Positions 24,517 through 35,754 are shown, counted from the first letter of the stretch. The stretch is DNA of 64,000 bases from Rheum nobile (GCA_027886185.1 WOAB01000476.1:7440001-7504000); one strand, 5' to 3'. Numbers and translations: made by a program. The notes: generated from the letters alone by a model not told the origin.

Positions 24517-24554
24517 CCAAGAGAGCCACAAGCTATGGCTTGTGGCTCTCTTGG
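24517..24554. repeat. Perfect 17-base stem hairpin
   Basis: CCAAGAGAGCCACAAGC, four-base loop, then its exact complement. Lies in the LTR part of gypsy copy B, in the stretch that continues the pol tail. Confidence 0.9.
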
Positions 24555-25749
24555 TGGTGTGTGAGCAAGGTCACCTCCATGGTGGCTGCAAGGCGTTCAA
24601 GCAAGGCACACAACCCTTCCTTGATCTTCTTAGCCCTTGATCTGGTTATAGGATCATCAAAAGGAACTCGAATAAGTTCATCAACATCTTTGATCGTCAG
24701 GACACCTTGTGAGTCATCATCCCCCCCCCCCCCCCCCCACTTGGCCTCGAATCATCCCCGATTCGTCAAGCTCATCAAAGTCGTCGGGTACATAAGGGGA
24801 TAAATCAACCACATTGAATGTAGGATGGACGCCATACTCTCTTAGAAGGTCAAGGGATAAGCATTATCACCTATCCGTTGCACCACTAGAAATGGTCCAT
24901 CTCCACGTGCATCTAGCTTGCTCTTCCGCTTGTGAGGGAACCTCTCCTTCCTCAAATGCAGCCACACCATGTCACCTTCTTCAAAGATGACTCTCTTATG
25001 CCCCTTGTCAGCTTGGGTCTTGTATTAGTGTGCATGTCTCTCCAGCTGCAAGCGGGTCCGCTCATGAAGCTTTCTCACGAACTCATCCCTCTCCGTAGCC
25101 TCAAAGCTCTCATTCTCCTTAAATGGCAACGACATCAAGTCCATGAGAGTGTGTGGATTGCGTCCATATACCACCTTAAATGGTGTCATTTTGGTGGCGT
25201 TATACTTGGACCTGTTAGAAGCAAATTCCACAAAAGGCAACACAATCTTCCCAACGCTTGAGGTTAGACTTATGCATAGTATACAGTAGTACCCCTAAAG
25301 TCCTATTAGTTACCTCAGTTTGCCCATTAGTTTGGGGATGACAAGATGTGGAAAAGAGTAGCTTCATCCCCAACTTGGACCATAAGGTTTTCCAAAAATA
25401 ACTCAAGAACTTAGCATCACGATCAGAAATTATGGTGCAAAGAATGCCATGTAATCGAACTACTTCCCTAAAGAACAAGTCAGCTACATGCAATGCATCA
25501 TCCGTCTTATTGCAAGCAATGAAATGAGCCATCTTTGAAAACCGGTCAACTACCATAAAAATAGAGTATCTACCCTTCCTAGTCCTAGGTAATCCCACTA
25601 TGAAGTCTATGCTAATGTCCTCCCAAGGGGATGTAGGAATAGGTAGGGGCGTGTACAAATCATGTGGATTAAGTCTAGACTTAGCTTTAGCACAAGTAAC
25701 ACAACTATTGCAATTCAGCACATAATTAGTCATATTAGGCTAATAGAAG

Positions 25750-26114
25750 TAGGGATGAGCAAAATCCGGGCCGGCCCGGAAATTTGGACCGGACCGGTTC
25801 TAACCGGTTCGGTCTCCGGTCCAGAGATTTCCGGATTTCCGGGTCCGGCCCGGTGTTTTTAAAAATTCTAAAATTTTAACCGATTTGAGGTTTTTTTACA
25901 TTTGAGGTTTAGGGTAAATTATATTTAAAAATAAATTATATTTAGATTTGAGGATTTTTTTTCATGTTTAAATTTGAATAAATTATATTTAAATTTAGCA
26001 AAAATATAAACCGGTCCAAATCCGGTCCGGGTTCCGATCCATCATTTTTGGAGTTCCGGGTTCCGGTCCGGATCGGTCCGATCCGGACCGGGTTTGGACC
26101 GATGCTCAACCCTA
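25750..26114 (+). mobile_element. hAT-type MITE with CCGG(A/T)CC subterminal arrays, copy 1
   Basis: Ends TAGGGATGAGCA and TGCTCAACCCTA are 12-base inverted repeats with one mismatch. AATAGAAG is duplicated exactly on both sides (25742-25749, 26115-26122), the 8-base target duplication of hAT elements. About 100 bases at each end are packed with CCGGTCC/GGACCGG words, around an AT-rich core. No transposase. It interrupts the integrase region of gypsy copy B, so it is younger than that element. Confidence 0.9.
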
Positions 26115-26514
26115 AATAGAAGTGTTCTTTAAGAGCATGCAAGGTCTTCTCAACTCCCCTATGTCCTCTACTCCTGTGAGCTTCACTAGTTAACAACCTA
26201 TGAATAGATGAAGAAGGAATGCACAATTTTCCAACCCTATACAAAAATCCATCATCTATAAAGTAAGTGTTGTATTCTCCCTTAGCTAAGCAATGATTAA
26301 AGATATCTCTAAAAAAATCATCCAACACATAAAGTTCTTTAATCATAGCAAAACCAAGTATTTTAGCATCACAGTGAGCAAGAAAAACATACCTACGTGA
26401 TAGTGCGTTAGCCACCACATTTTCTTTCCCTTTTTGTGCTTCACAACGTAGGGAAACGTCTCCATGAACTCCACCCAAGTAGCATGCCTTCGGTTAAGCT
26501 TGGGCTGACCTTTA

Positions 26515-27210
26515 AAGAGCCAAAGGAGCCATCATAGATGCGTTTTACTCACCCACATGCAAGGGATGTTGCATGCCTATCATTTGTTTTAGTTTCAAAA
26601 CTTATTATTTGTGGCAGTCTGTGAGACTGAAAGCTTCTACTCTTACTATTTTTAGTAGTTCTTTGTTAGACTTTACTATTTATGTTATTTTATTATAGTA
26701 GGCTTAGAGTTAGATGGAGAGAGCTAGGGCCGGCCATGTTGGTGTGTGTCATCTCTCTTCCTTGCTCCCTACTCTTCTTTTGTCTATTTAAACTCCTTTC
26801 TATGTTAATGAAAAACAGATTGAATTTGAGAGTAACTTGGCTAAGTTACTTTCAAGAATGTTCAATCCAAAGATTTTTTTTCCAGCAATTAATCATCCCA
26901 ATGAAAACAACTTTCGTTCTCATCAATCACACAAATCGGAGTTTTAACATTCTCAGAGATTTCTCGTTCTCAACACTGCGCGCTGAATTTGTTTCTGATA
27001 GTTCTGGAGTAATACGGATCCAATCGGCGTGAAATTTGAAGGAGTTCTAGTTTACTTCCTCATATTTAATCGCGAGTTGGAATCACTCAATTCCGACATC
27101 GTAGCATAAATTTATACTTCGCCAAAGACGGGATCAAAAACAAAGATCTCTTGCGCGCCAAAGCGAGTTCTTTCCATTCAAGAACGTGACAACCAAGTGA
27201 TTTCACATCA
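26515..27210 (+). repeat. 5' LTR, truncated at its start
   Basis: Matches 29345-30043 throughout and ends TTTCACATCA. The TGATGACTCATGG start is missing; gypsy copy B takes its place. A primer site follows after two bases. Confidence 0.85.
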
Positions 27211-27212
27211 AG

Positions 27213-27222
27213 TGGTATCAGA
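27213..27222 (+). other. Primer binding site, tRNA-iMet type
   Basis: TGGTATCAGA two bases after the LTR end CACATCA. Confidence 0.85.
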
Positions 27223-27629
27223 TTCCCAGGTTGAGGCAAGTATAAATTCTTGTTTTGCATGTTTCAATTCTTAATTTTCAACAAAAACTTTGATCTTGTT
27301 GTTTCCTTCACCACCAAAAACAAAACAAAAAACCATTAAAACCCAACACAAAGGTCGAGTTCTGTCCAGATTTTGCCCAGATAAAAATTATTTTTTCTGC
27401 AATTTTATTTTATAATCTTATAGAACATCTCAATACGAGTCCGTGCATATACAATTCATCAAAATCGGACATCGTTTGACCCCTGAAAACACACTTTTTG
27501 TGCTATTTCCAGCCACCGCCGCCGCACCACCAACTCCGCCACCTGTGGCCACCGCCCCCTTCCCCTCATACCCAGGGACTATATATCAAAAATTTACTCA
27601 AAACGGCGACCTCTAACCCTAGGAACACC

Positions 27630-28237
27630 CAGGGGCGAACGCATGATTTTAGTCCAGTGGGGGCTAAAATCCCGAAGAGAAAAAATGTACCCTTTATTTT
27701 AAATAAAACCTTAATTTCAAACTCTATCATCTATTTAAGTCTAATGCCTATCTTACATAGCCAATCCTAATTTCAAACAACAAACACTATATTCGAACCC
27801 CAAAAATTTTTTAATTTAAAATTGAAAAAAAAAATACACAATCTAAAACAAAATTCATCATTACTTACTACTTTCAATGTGTAATTTCAATAAATTTGTA
27901 TAAAAATTGATTTTAAAATTTAAAAATCTATAAACCCTAAATTTAGAATAGTTTAACACAAATAAGGATAGATATAGAAAAAGTATTACATTTTTATTGA
28001 ATAATTTGTGTGCAAATTTGGATAAGTTGTATTTCATTTGTATTTTTTAGGATTATGCATTACAAATCCTATCAAAAAATTATATTAAAAAAATTGGAAA
28101 ATATATATATTATTTTAAAAAAGTTTTAAGAAAAAAATTAAAGAAATGTCTAAAAATATCCAAAAATCAAGATTTTTTTTTTTAATATCCCAATGTGGGC
28201 TACAACCCCCATTGGGCCTCACCTCGGTCCGCCGTTG
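27630..28237 (+). mobile_element. hAT-type MITE starting CAGGGGCGAACGC
   Basis: Exact 8-base flanking repeat GGAACACC at 27622-27629 and 28238-28245. Ends CAGGGGCG and (reverse) CAACGGCG are related inverted repeats. Near the ends are GTCCAGTGGGGGCTAAAAT and a matching CCCCCATTGGGCC, and the core is very AT-rich. The start resembles common plant hAT MITEs beginning CAGGGGCGGAGC. It sits in the leader of the LTR element. Confidence 0.75.
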
Positions 28238-28649
28238 GGAACACCCTTGCCCTACTTTGACAAAACCTTAACTTTCGCAACTCTTTGCTAAATTTTAAGG
28301 CTTGTTTCGTGTTTTGCAAGAACTTGTTTTGCATTGGGTGTTTGTTCTACTTTATTTGTGGGTTTCTTCCGTGTCTTCTATGTGTTTTCAGATTCTCCAA
28401 CAACGAGCAAGTACCAAGATATAGAGAACCTCTTTCATACTCATTGTGGGATGAATGACTTCACTATTGGAGTCATTATAGATGGACGTAGTTGCAACAA
28501 TTGAATCAATCAACTATTGGTTGATCATCTCTAGTTGAAGAAGATGCCACATCCCCAACTATACGCTTTGTTGGGGTCAGATAGCCAATGAGACCGCATG
28601 ATTACGAGACAATTCTGGATGTAGTTTCACATTGCGCATTATCAAGATG

Positions 28650-29367
28650 AGGTGCTTTGCGACATGGATCCGATGGATGACACTTACCTTCTTCTTGGCG
28701 CGCCTTGGCAAGACGACCACAATGCGACTATGATGAGTCCTTGAATCGGTTCAAATTCGTGCACAATTGGAGAAAGATCACTCTATTTCCCCTTACTCCC
28801 CAACAAATCAAGGAGGATCTGGCCCATCGTACGAAGGTAAATGCCGAGAGAGCGGCCAAAGTTGCGAAGGAAGCCGCTATGAAAGAAGCCGCTACGAAGG
28901 AAGCCGGTGTGAAGGCAACCACTGTTAAAGAAGTCGCGCACACCGAGGATGCCACTTCGACCAAGCCTCACAAGGAGGACGTTGAGGCAAATGAGTGGCT
29001 TGATGTTGAGCACCACAACCATATGACCCCTTACTCAGCGCCACACATGGCCCAAGCTGCCAAGGATCGGGCAAGAAGGCCATGGGACGAGAAAGAATTG
29101 GCATGGCTACGTTGGAAGGTTGGGAAACGCAAACTTGATCCTAGAGTCGCTAGTCCTTGGCATGGAGTGAAGAGGATACATGCCTATGATTATCATTTCC
29201 ATGTGCTCAACGAGTTTGTGGTTTCTACACCCATTGTTACCTTCTCTTCCATACTTGTCGAATCGAGGACGATTCAAAGCCAAGTGGGGGAGAATGATGA
29301 CTCATGGCCAACCTTGACTTGGAGGGACTTAAATGAGGTGATTCAAGAGCCAAAAGAGCCACCATAG
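28650..29367 (+). pseudogene. Fused pol remnant: protease-RT linker joined to pol tail
   Basis: At 28655-28715 a frame reads MDPMDDTYLLLGAPWQDD, the conserved stretch after the gypsy protease. One frameshift later (28705-29367) come a KITLFPLTPQQIKEDL segment, an Ala/Lys-rich repeat (AKVAKEAAMKEAATKEAG), and a C-terminal SRTIQSQVGENDD peptide that crosses the polypurine tract (about 29282-29295) into the LTR, with the stop at 29365-29367. RT, RNase H and integrase are deleted between these parts. The charged repeat may be an expansion peculiar to this element. Confidence 0.65.
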
Positions 29368-30043
29368 ATACGTTTTACTCACCCACATGCAAGGGATGTT
29401 GCATGCCTATAATTTGTTTCAGTTTCAAAACTTACTATTTTTGGCAGTCTATGAGACTGAAAGTTTCTACTCTTACTATTTTTAGTAGTTCTTTGTTAGA
29501 CTTTAATATTTATGTTATTTTAGATTTTAGTAGGCTTAGAGTTAGATGGAGAGAGCTAGGGTCGGCCATGTTGGTGTGTGTCATCTCTCTTCCTTGATCC
29601 CTACTCTTCTTTTGTCTATTTAAACTCCTTTCTATGTTAATGAAAAACAAATTGAATTTGAGAGTAACTTGGCTAAGTTACTTTCAAGATTGTTCAGTCC
29701 AAAGCCTTTTAATTTCCAACAATTAATTATCCCAAACAAAACCACTTTTGTTCTCATCAATCACACAAATCGGAGTTCTAACATTCTCGGAGATTTCCCT
29801 TCTCAACACTGCGCGTTGAATTTATTTTTGATAGTTCTGGAGTTATACGAATCCAATTGACGTGAAACTTGGAGGAGTTATAGTTGACTTACTTATCTTT
29901 AATCTCGTGTTAGAATCACTCAATTCTGACATCGGAGCATAAAGTTATACTTTGCCAAAGACGGGACCAAAAATAGAGATCTCTTGCGCGCCAAGGCGAG
30001 TTCTTTCCATTCAAGAACTTGACAACCAAGTGATTTCACATCA
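29296..30043 (+). repeat. 3' LTR
   Basis: TGATGACTCATGG start after a GTGGGGGAGAA polypurine tract, TTTCACATCA end, 748 bases. The coding frame of the element continues 72 bases into it. A TATA-like TATTTAA lies near 29617. Confidence 0.85.
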
Positions 30044-30968
30044 CATGAACTGTTGGAACTCGTTGTGCATCAGCCAAGCCGCCTGAAATATGAAAGGCTT
30101 ACCATTACTATAGTGATCAACAAATCCGTTGAAGTCAAGCAGAAGAGGTGTATGATCCGATTGATTCACGACGAGATGGCGAATAGAAGCATCCTAAAAT
30201 AAATTTCTCCAACTAGTAGAATAGAGGCCACGATCCAGTCTAGCACTTGTTCTCATAGTAGGATCCCTAGCCTGACTCCAAGTAAACTTTTGGCTAGAGA
30301 AACCCATATCCAACAACTCCATCGCCTCGATCCAACTGTGAAATGTATGGCACCTACGACGCATCGCATCATAGGAACCCGTTTGCTCCTCCAAGGATTT
30401 AGTCTCATTAAAATCTCACATGAGAAGCCATGGGAGATCTTGAGACGCAACAAAATCCAAAAGGCGAGACCACAAGGCGTCTCGATCCATCGGATTCGGG
30501 CTAACATAAATAGCCGAAAAGATCCAGTCAACAATAGCATTCCTACAAACTTTGAGCAAAATAACTTGAGCAATGGGCATCAATGTCGGTAAGCGAGACG
30601 CGATCACGTTTTCAAATGACCCAAATGCACCTCGAAAACCAACCGCCTCGGCACGGATGATTCCATCAAAGCCAATGCACTCATAAACCTTGTCGGCTTG
30701 AGCGCCACTAATCCGAGTCTCCAAGAGAACCATGCATACGAATAAAATCTTTGAGGGTGCACAAAAATTTCCCACTACCTACACCTTGGGTATTCCAGGA
30801 AATAAATATGAGTTCATGGCCTGACACCATGTAGGTATCTCCATCTTGTAACACATCTCCATAGGGCGACGTGGGCTCTTGGTCATCTTGTAAGAGATCA
30901 TCCATTCTGGTGTCACCAGCCTCATCTGCCCAATCCGCGACGCCTTGAGTGGAAGAAACGTGGTCCAT
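30044..30968 (-). pseudogene. LINE ORF2, endonuclease part only
   Basis: Begins at ATG 30968-30966. It contains the start of an apurinic-type endonuclease (ISWNTQGVGS), the LLETRISG segment with the catalytic Glu, IYVSPN, LLMGDFNE (across a frame break near 30415) and a FTWSQ...RLDRGL segment near 30215-30270, in shifting frames. It ends in the LDRGLYS-to-SDHTPLLL linker before the RT domain, abutting the LTR. Confidence 0.85.
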
Positions 30969-32857
30969 TATCCCCCTATGCTTCGTCGGAGGATCACTTG
31001 TGTGGGGAGTAAGGGTCGTGCTAGTTTTTCAGGCACAAGCGCAATACTCCAAGACGACGAGCCTGAAGCAATTTGAATTCCCTGCCTTTGAACATTGGTA
31101 GTCTCATACGGTTCCTTGCTAGAGTTTCCAAGAGAGGTGATATTTTTGGATGCCACAGTATTGCTTGCCTTTTCCTTCTGTGAGATCTTCCCATTATTTT
31201 TGGCTCCACTATCCACCCTTTTCAAAATTTCCTTCTTTATGCCAGTATCCTTGCCATAATCTTTTCTAGTATCCTTGGTCCCAGTCTTGGCACCTTTTGT
31301 CTTTCCATAAGTACTCTCTTTCTTCCATACATCTGCCTTGGGTGGGACTTTCTTTTCTTGTTTGTTCTCAAAATGGTAAGTCGTAGCCATATCCTCTCTC
31401 AACTCATCTTGGGATTGCGTTTCTGTAGCGATAACCTCATTGGATTCCCAAGGCGCCAATTCCTCCGATTTCATGGCAAGATTTTAAAATCGTGAACCAC
31501 TGCAATCTACATTTGCCTTAGATAAGGTTCTTCTAATATTATTCTAGATGCTAAAATCTTCCTCAACCTCCACTAGAATAATTTCTTTCCGTTGCCAAGA
31601 AAGGCTGTTATATTGGCCTTGGACCGGATTTTTGGATGGACCGATGATTGGGACTAGGGGAACCGGTTCAAGGATTGAAGAACCGGTTGAGGCAGAAACG
31701 GTCATAGTGCCCTTACTAGGAGCTGTGGCTTTCGCCGCCGGAGAAGGAACAATAGTCTTCTCGCTTGCTGACAAGGTACCTGATTTGGCGGTACTCTATT
31801 TGGGTACAATATCAACAAGCATCCAGGAGTTGTAGTCTTCATGCAGTTCTGGGTGTTTAGATTTTTGGATCTCAAGCATGTCGTGGTGATGCGTAGATGC
31901 GTCGGGTTGTATGACAGTGGGGCACTGCATCCCGGAGTGGCCAACTCTTCCATATTCAAAACAGATGAACTTTAACCCTTCATATTGTATCTTCCATTCA
32001 CGCCCATTCATAAAGAACTTAGCGAGAAGAGGTTTAGAGATGTCAATTTCCACACTTAGTCTAGTGAACTCGCCTCTTTCCTCCGCAGAGGTGGTCTTGT
32101 CGATCTTAAGAACCCTTCCTAACTTCTTCCCGATCTGATTAAGAATACCACTATCGAAATACTCCATAGACAGATTAGGGTTCCTTATCCTAGCCGTAAC
32201 AAAGCGAATCGACTCTTTTTCAGCAATGAAATTAGGCCTCCATCGTTGGATCGTTAAGTAGTTATCCCCGATCAGCCAGGGCCCATTAAGCATAACATGA
32301 TTGAAATCATCCATATTCCTGAATCTGATAACATAGTAGTCGTGTCCGACGTCCACCATAGAAAATTCACCCTTTGGTTTCCATTTGTAGATGAGGCTAT
32401 TGCGCAAATATATATATCCCACAAACCTAATTATCACTTTAACAATGATCGCATCCCGCCATGGGTGTCTGATTCTCTTCTTCTCCTCCGCAGAAAGCAG
32501 AATGGAGGGACAACGAGGATCGTCATCTTTGAGCGGTAAATCATCAAGCAGATCCGGGTCTAGGATGTCATCATCCCAAAAACGATTGTTGAATTGTAAG
32601 GAAGCTCCACTGAATTTAGTTCCAACCACCGTAGCCGAGAAAGACTTTAGAGGAGTCTTTTCCTTCATGTGGGTCGCAACAAGCCCCGGGACCAGAGCCA
32701 AAAATTCCTCAACAATGATGGTGTCTTCATCTGTAACCCGACCCCCACCACCATCACGCTTAACCTTCTTATTAGATCTTCTCAAGAGATCCCGTTCTTC
32801 CGCTGAAGCATCACAAGCGTTATCCGGTGACGAATGAGAGTTTTCCGACGAGGCCAT
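30968..32857 (-). pseudogene. LINE ORF1 (DUF4283-like, zinc knuckle)
   Basis: From ATG 32857. An about 100-residue N-terminus is followed by a DUF4283-like domain (WRDAIIVKVI, GHDYYVIRF, VMLNGPWLIGDNYLTIQRW), which binds nucleic acid in plant LINE ORF1 proteins. The zinc knuckle at about 31930 reads CFEYGRVGHSGMQC, with the second Cys replaced by Tyr, so it is damaged. In-frame stops lie at 31796-31798, 31544-31546 and about 31492. A Lys-rich tail ends in TAA 30970-30968, overlapping the ORF2 ATG by one base (TAATG). Confidence 0.85.
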
Positions 32858-32935
32858 TCTAACAAATTATCCTCTGTGTGGAGAGAGTTTAATGTGTCAT
32901 TGTTACTACTTACCAAGATTTTAAAATCCTAATAC

Positions 32936-34247
32936 ATTTTTAATGTTGCTCCTGTCCTCAAACATTTTTCTCATCTTGATGTTGAAATTTATTATGAATC
33001 GATTTAGCTTTTCCTAAAGTTAATATGAATTTCATCACCTCCTTCTACAACTGAATCCTTGACTCCACTTTTGACGAAAAAAACCTTGGAAGTCGATCTC
33101 CATCTCACCATCGAGGACGCCAACCAACATTGCCCTCAAGCACTCAATCTTCATGTCGATCCTTGTACAAGTTGGATCTGTCTCATTTAATTTGGCTTCT
33201 TTGTCAATTCATCTTGTCTCGACTCAAATCGGTACATTTTCTTTGGCATCGCAATCCCACCTTGCTTTCTCAGATCATCTAAAATTGCTATCTTATATGC
33301 CAAAAACCCATAAAAACTTGATGAAATTTATCCAAATTTTCACAAAAATCACAAAAAAACACCACAATCTGTTGTGATAAGCCTAACCCCAAATCTGAAA
33401 TTTCCCCTTTCAAAACATCGATCTTTGTTCGAGTACTGTCATATCTGGGCATGGCGCTCTTGCTTCCGTTGGATCCTATTCCATTTGGCCGCTCGCACTC
33501 CTTGTGCGGTTGTGGTCGACCAAGAGTTGCAATGGTGTTGGTGGGGTGTTAGTGAAATGCTTCGCCATTTTGGCTCTCTTTGTGAAGTTCGATCTGCCAA
33601 CCAACACTCAGGGATTTTTCTTCCCATGGATTTCTTCCTGCTTGCCAAGTTTTGTTGCTCTGACTATCTCCTTTGTGAACCTTACTTTGACAAACTTTCT
33701 TAGACTACCACTATCTGCTTAGTGTGTATGCTTTGGGTTAATTTTGTGCAAGACTCTATATCTGATGAAATGACTTATTCTCTGCAACTCGGTTTCTTTA
33801 TTTCCTTGTTGTATACTTGCCTTTGGGTGTGTATCTGTTTGAATCTACCCAAGTGTTTGCTTCCTGTATCCCTTTACTTGGATATTTGGAAGAAAACTTT
33901 GAGCCTAACCCCTTTTGCTAGAACCAATAACATAGACTAGTCTAAGTACTCCGGAAATTACTAAGATCATTGATGATTTCCAATAGAACCCCCAACTTTA
34001 TCCCCTTGTTCCTTCTTTCAGAGGCGGTGGGATAGACAAGTTTGAACAACAATGTTTATACCTTCATCTTTGGCCCCCCTTAATCTTGATCATGTGTTGA
34101 AATTTCTCATTGATTTAAATCATGCTATCTCTCCCTTATCTCGATATTAGATTGATGATATGTCTCTCTTTAACGATTATGATCAATTCACTTACCATTG
34201 TTTCCTAGTGAATTTTGTTTATGAACAGACCCAACACCCGTATTATA
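32936..34247. other. Unassigned DNA
   Basis: AT-rich to T-rich; short open frames on both strands show no family resemblance. It could be part of an unknown retroelement or old intergenic sequence. No repeat boundary is seen other than the MITE that follows. Confidence 0.4.
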
Positions 34248-34596
34248 TAGGGGTGTTCATCCGGACCGGACCGGACCGGTTTTTTATTTTTTTTAAAAAA
34301 AATAATTAAATTCTTATTTAAAATCTAAAAATAAATATCTAAAAAACATATATACTCCTAACTTATTAAATTAAAAAAAATATCTATAAAAAAATACATA
34401 TAAATCTCCCAAAAAACATATAAATTAAAAAATCCGGTCTACCGGTCCGGACCGGATTTTTTCCGGGTTTGGACCGGACCGGATTAAGGAAATTACCTGG
34501 ACCGGAGACCGGATCGTATTTTCACCGGTCCGGTCATTTCCGGTCCGGTCCGGTCCGGTCCGGTTTTCCGGTCCGGTCCTCTTTTGAACACCCCTA
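34248..34596 (+). mobile_element. hAT-type MITE with CCGGTCC subterminal arrays, copy 2
   Basis: Ends TAGGGGTGTTCA and TGAACACCCCTA are perfect 12-base inverted repeats. GTATTATA is duplicated exactly on both sides (34240-34247, 34597-34604). CCGGACCGGACCGG at the left and a longer CCGGTCC array at the right surround an AT-rich core. Same design as 25750-26114, with diverged ends. Confidence 0.92.
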
Positions 34597-34604
34597 GTAT
34601 TATA

Positions 34605-35754
34605 TCATGCTGATCTTTGACCAATATCTTGTGATCATTTCACGCCACTCTTACATGTATGTGGTCTTTTCTTGGTATGAACACCACTTTTGTAACATTG
34701 AGATTAAACTTAATTTCAAATTATGGTTTAACACTGACATTGACTTTGATCTGTGTAATTTGTATGACACTATATGGACCATGTATTCTTGCCAGGCTTC
34801 TATGAACCTAAACACAACCATTTTCTCTTGTGCATTTTTCTATGATTTGTTTCTCTGCAATCTCAGTCACTCCTGCACAATTGAATATATAAACCCAATG
34901 AACTATCTAAATGCACACCTTTATCTGAATTAAAAATATGATCCTTATAATGCTTATGACAACCTGACTAAGAACCATTTATCTATGAACAAGTTGATTT
35001 CAAATTAAATATGTGGATGGATAATTTCTCTTCTTTGCTCATTTTTGTTCCTTCCTTTCTCTTTTCGTCTCCTCTGTTGTGGCTTTTTTTTCTTCTTTCT
35101 TGCAGAATCTGTGGACTGACACCCAATTTGTTAAAGCTTTGATTTGAGACTTCACTTGATCAAGATCACTCTCTTTGACCTGAATTTGGACATTACTAAT
35201 AGGTTTCCTTCTTCCAGGTTTGCTTTTATTTTTCTTGGTTACTCTTGTTTTTCTTGCTCCCAAATATCTAATTCTTGTTATTCTTTCTGCTTTGGTTGTT
35301 TTTATGCATAATCCACCTTTTCTCTTGAACACTATATCATTGACTCATGGAATTTGTACTGCTACATTTGCTCTTTGATCATGACCTCGACTTCTGAATG
35401 GTTTTTTAGGAAAAATTTTGGGCCTTTGTTCTTTGCTTCTTCTTCTTTCCTTTTTTCTTTGTTTTTATGCTCAGTTTTTTTTCCTTCTTGGTTTTCCTTG
35501 TTGTTGATTTCTTTTTTCTTGACCCTTTCCTCTGACTATATTACGTGGTTGAACTTGACTTTTTTTTGTGGACTGGTGCCCTCTCTCCTTTCTTTGGGTT
35601 TTCCTTGGGTTTATTTTCTTGTTTCTTGGCTTCCTTCCTTTATCCTTTTTGTGTGGTTTAGTTGTTCCCATCTTATCTCTCTTCCTCTTGCCTATTCTTT
35701 TTTTTCTTGTGTGTTGGCTGGTCTTTTTTCCTTCATTTGCTACTTTTTTGATAT
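34605..35754. other. Unassigned DNA, strongly pyrimidine-rich from 35030
   Basis: 34605-35029 is AT-rich with nothing recognised. 35030-35754 is markedly T/C-rich on the plus strand (runs of CTTTCTT and TTTTCTTG). The minus-strand frame 35332-35039 is Lys/Arg-rich, with a SDLDQVKSQIKALTNW segment that could be real coding remnant. The opposite frame 35354-35833 looks hydrophobic only because of the base bias. No family is recognised. Confidence 0.4.

Larger units (their letters stand above)
24405..26514 (-). pseudogene. Gypsy pol fragment, copy B (end of RNase H, integrase, tail into LTR)
   Basis: Read from 26514 downward: end of RNase H (KGQPKLN, ATWVEFMETFP, NALSRR), integrase finger start (EAH..GHRG), then a 365-base MITE at 26114-25750 that splits the finger. 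Then CNSCVTCAKAK, DFIVGLPRT, ISDRDAKF and QTNGQTE, which includes the catalytic Glu. A frameshift near 25240 is followed by the integrase C-terminus and a broken tail. At 24738-24721 an 18-base G run (C on the plus strand) forms the polypurine tract; the tail reading continues past it into the LTR start TGATGACTC at 24719. RT and gag are missing. The 5' break abuts the LTR at 26515. Confidence 0.85.
26515..30043 (+). mobile_element. Non-autonomous gypsy-derived LTR retrotransposon
   Basis: Two LTRs of the TGATG...CATCA family (26515-27210, lacking about its first 50 bases, and 29296-30043) flank a 2.1-kb interior with a tRNA-iMet primer site, a non-coding leader, an inserted MITE, and one open frame that joins a protease-RT linker remnant to a pol tail. 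No gag knuckle, RT or integrase is present, so it would need proteins from another element. The LTRs differ at many positions, so the insertion is not recent. The right LTR end abuts LINE ORF2 at 30044. Confidence 0.85.
30044..32935 (-). mobile_element. LINE (plant L1 type), 3' part missing
   Basis: Read from 32935 downward: a short 5' leader, ORF1 with a DUF4283-like domain and knuckle remnant, then ORF2 with endonuclease. The sequence stops at 30044, where the LTR terminus begins, before any RT motif. LINE copies usually lose their 5' end, so this 3' loss reflects later insertion and deletion. ORF1 has in-frame stops and ORF2 several frame breaks. Confidence 0.85.

Noticed and set aside
26515..27210. 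Internal-LTR-internal arrangement suggesting a tandem element
   Set aside because: With the LTR start placed at TGATGACTC after the polypurine tract, the supposed internal piece upstream of TGTTGCATG is the LTR's own start, truncated here.
34248..34596. CCGGTCC repeats considered as a simple satellite
   Set aside because: Perfect 12-base terminal inverted repeats and an exact 8-base flanking duplication show a transposon.
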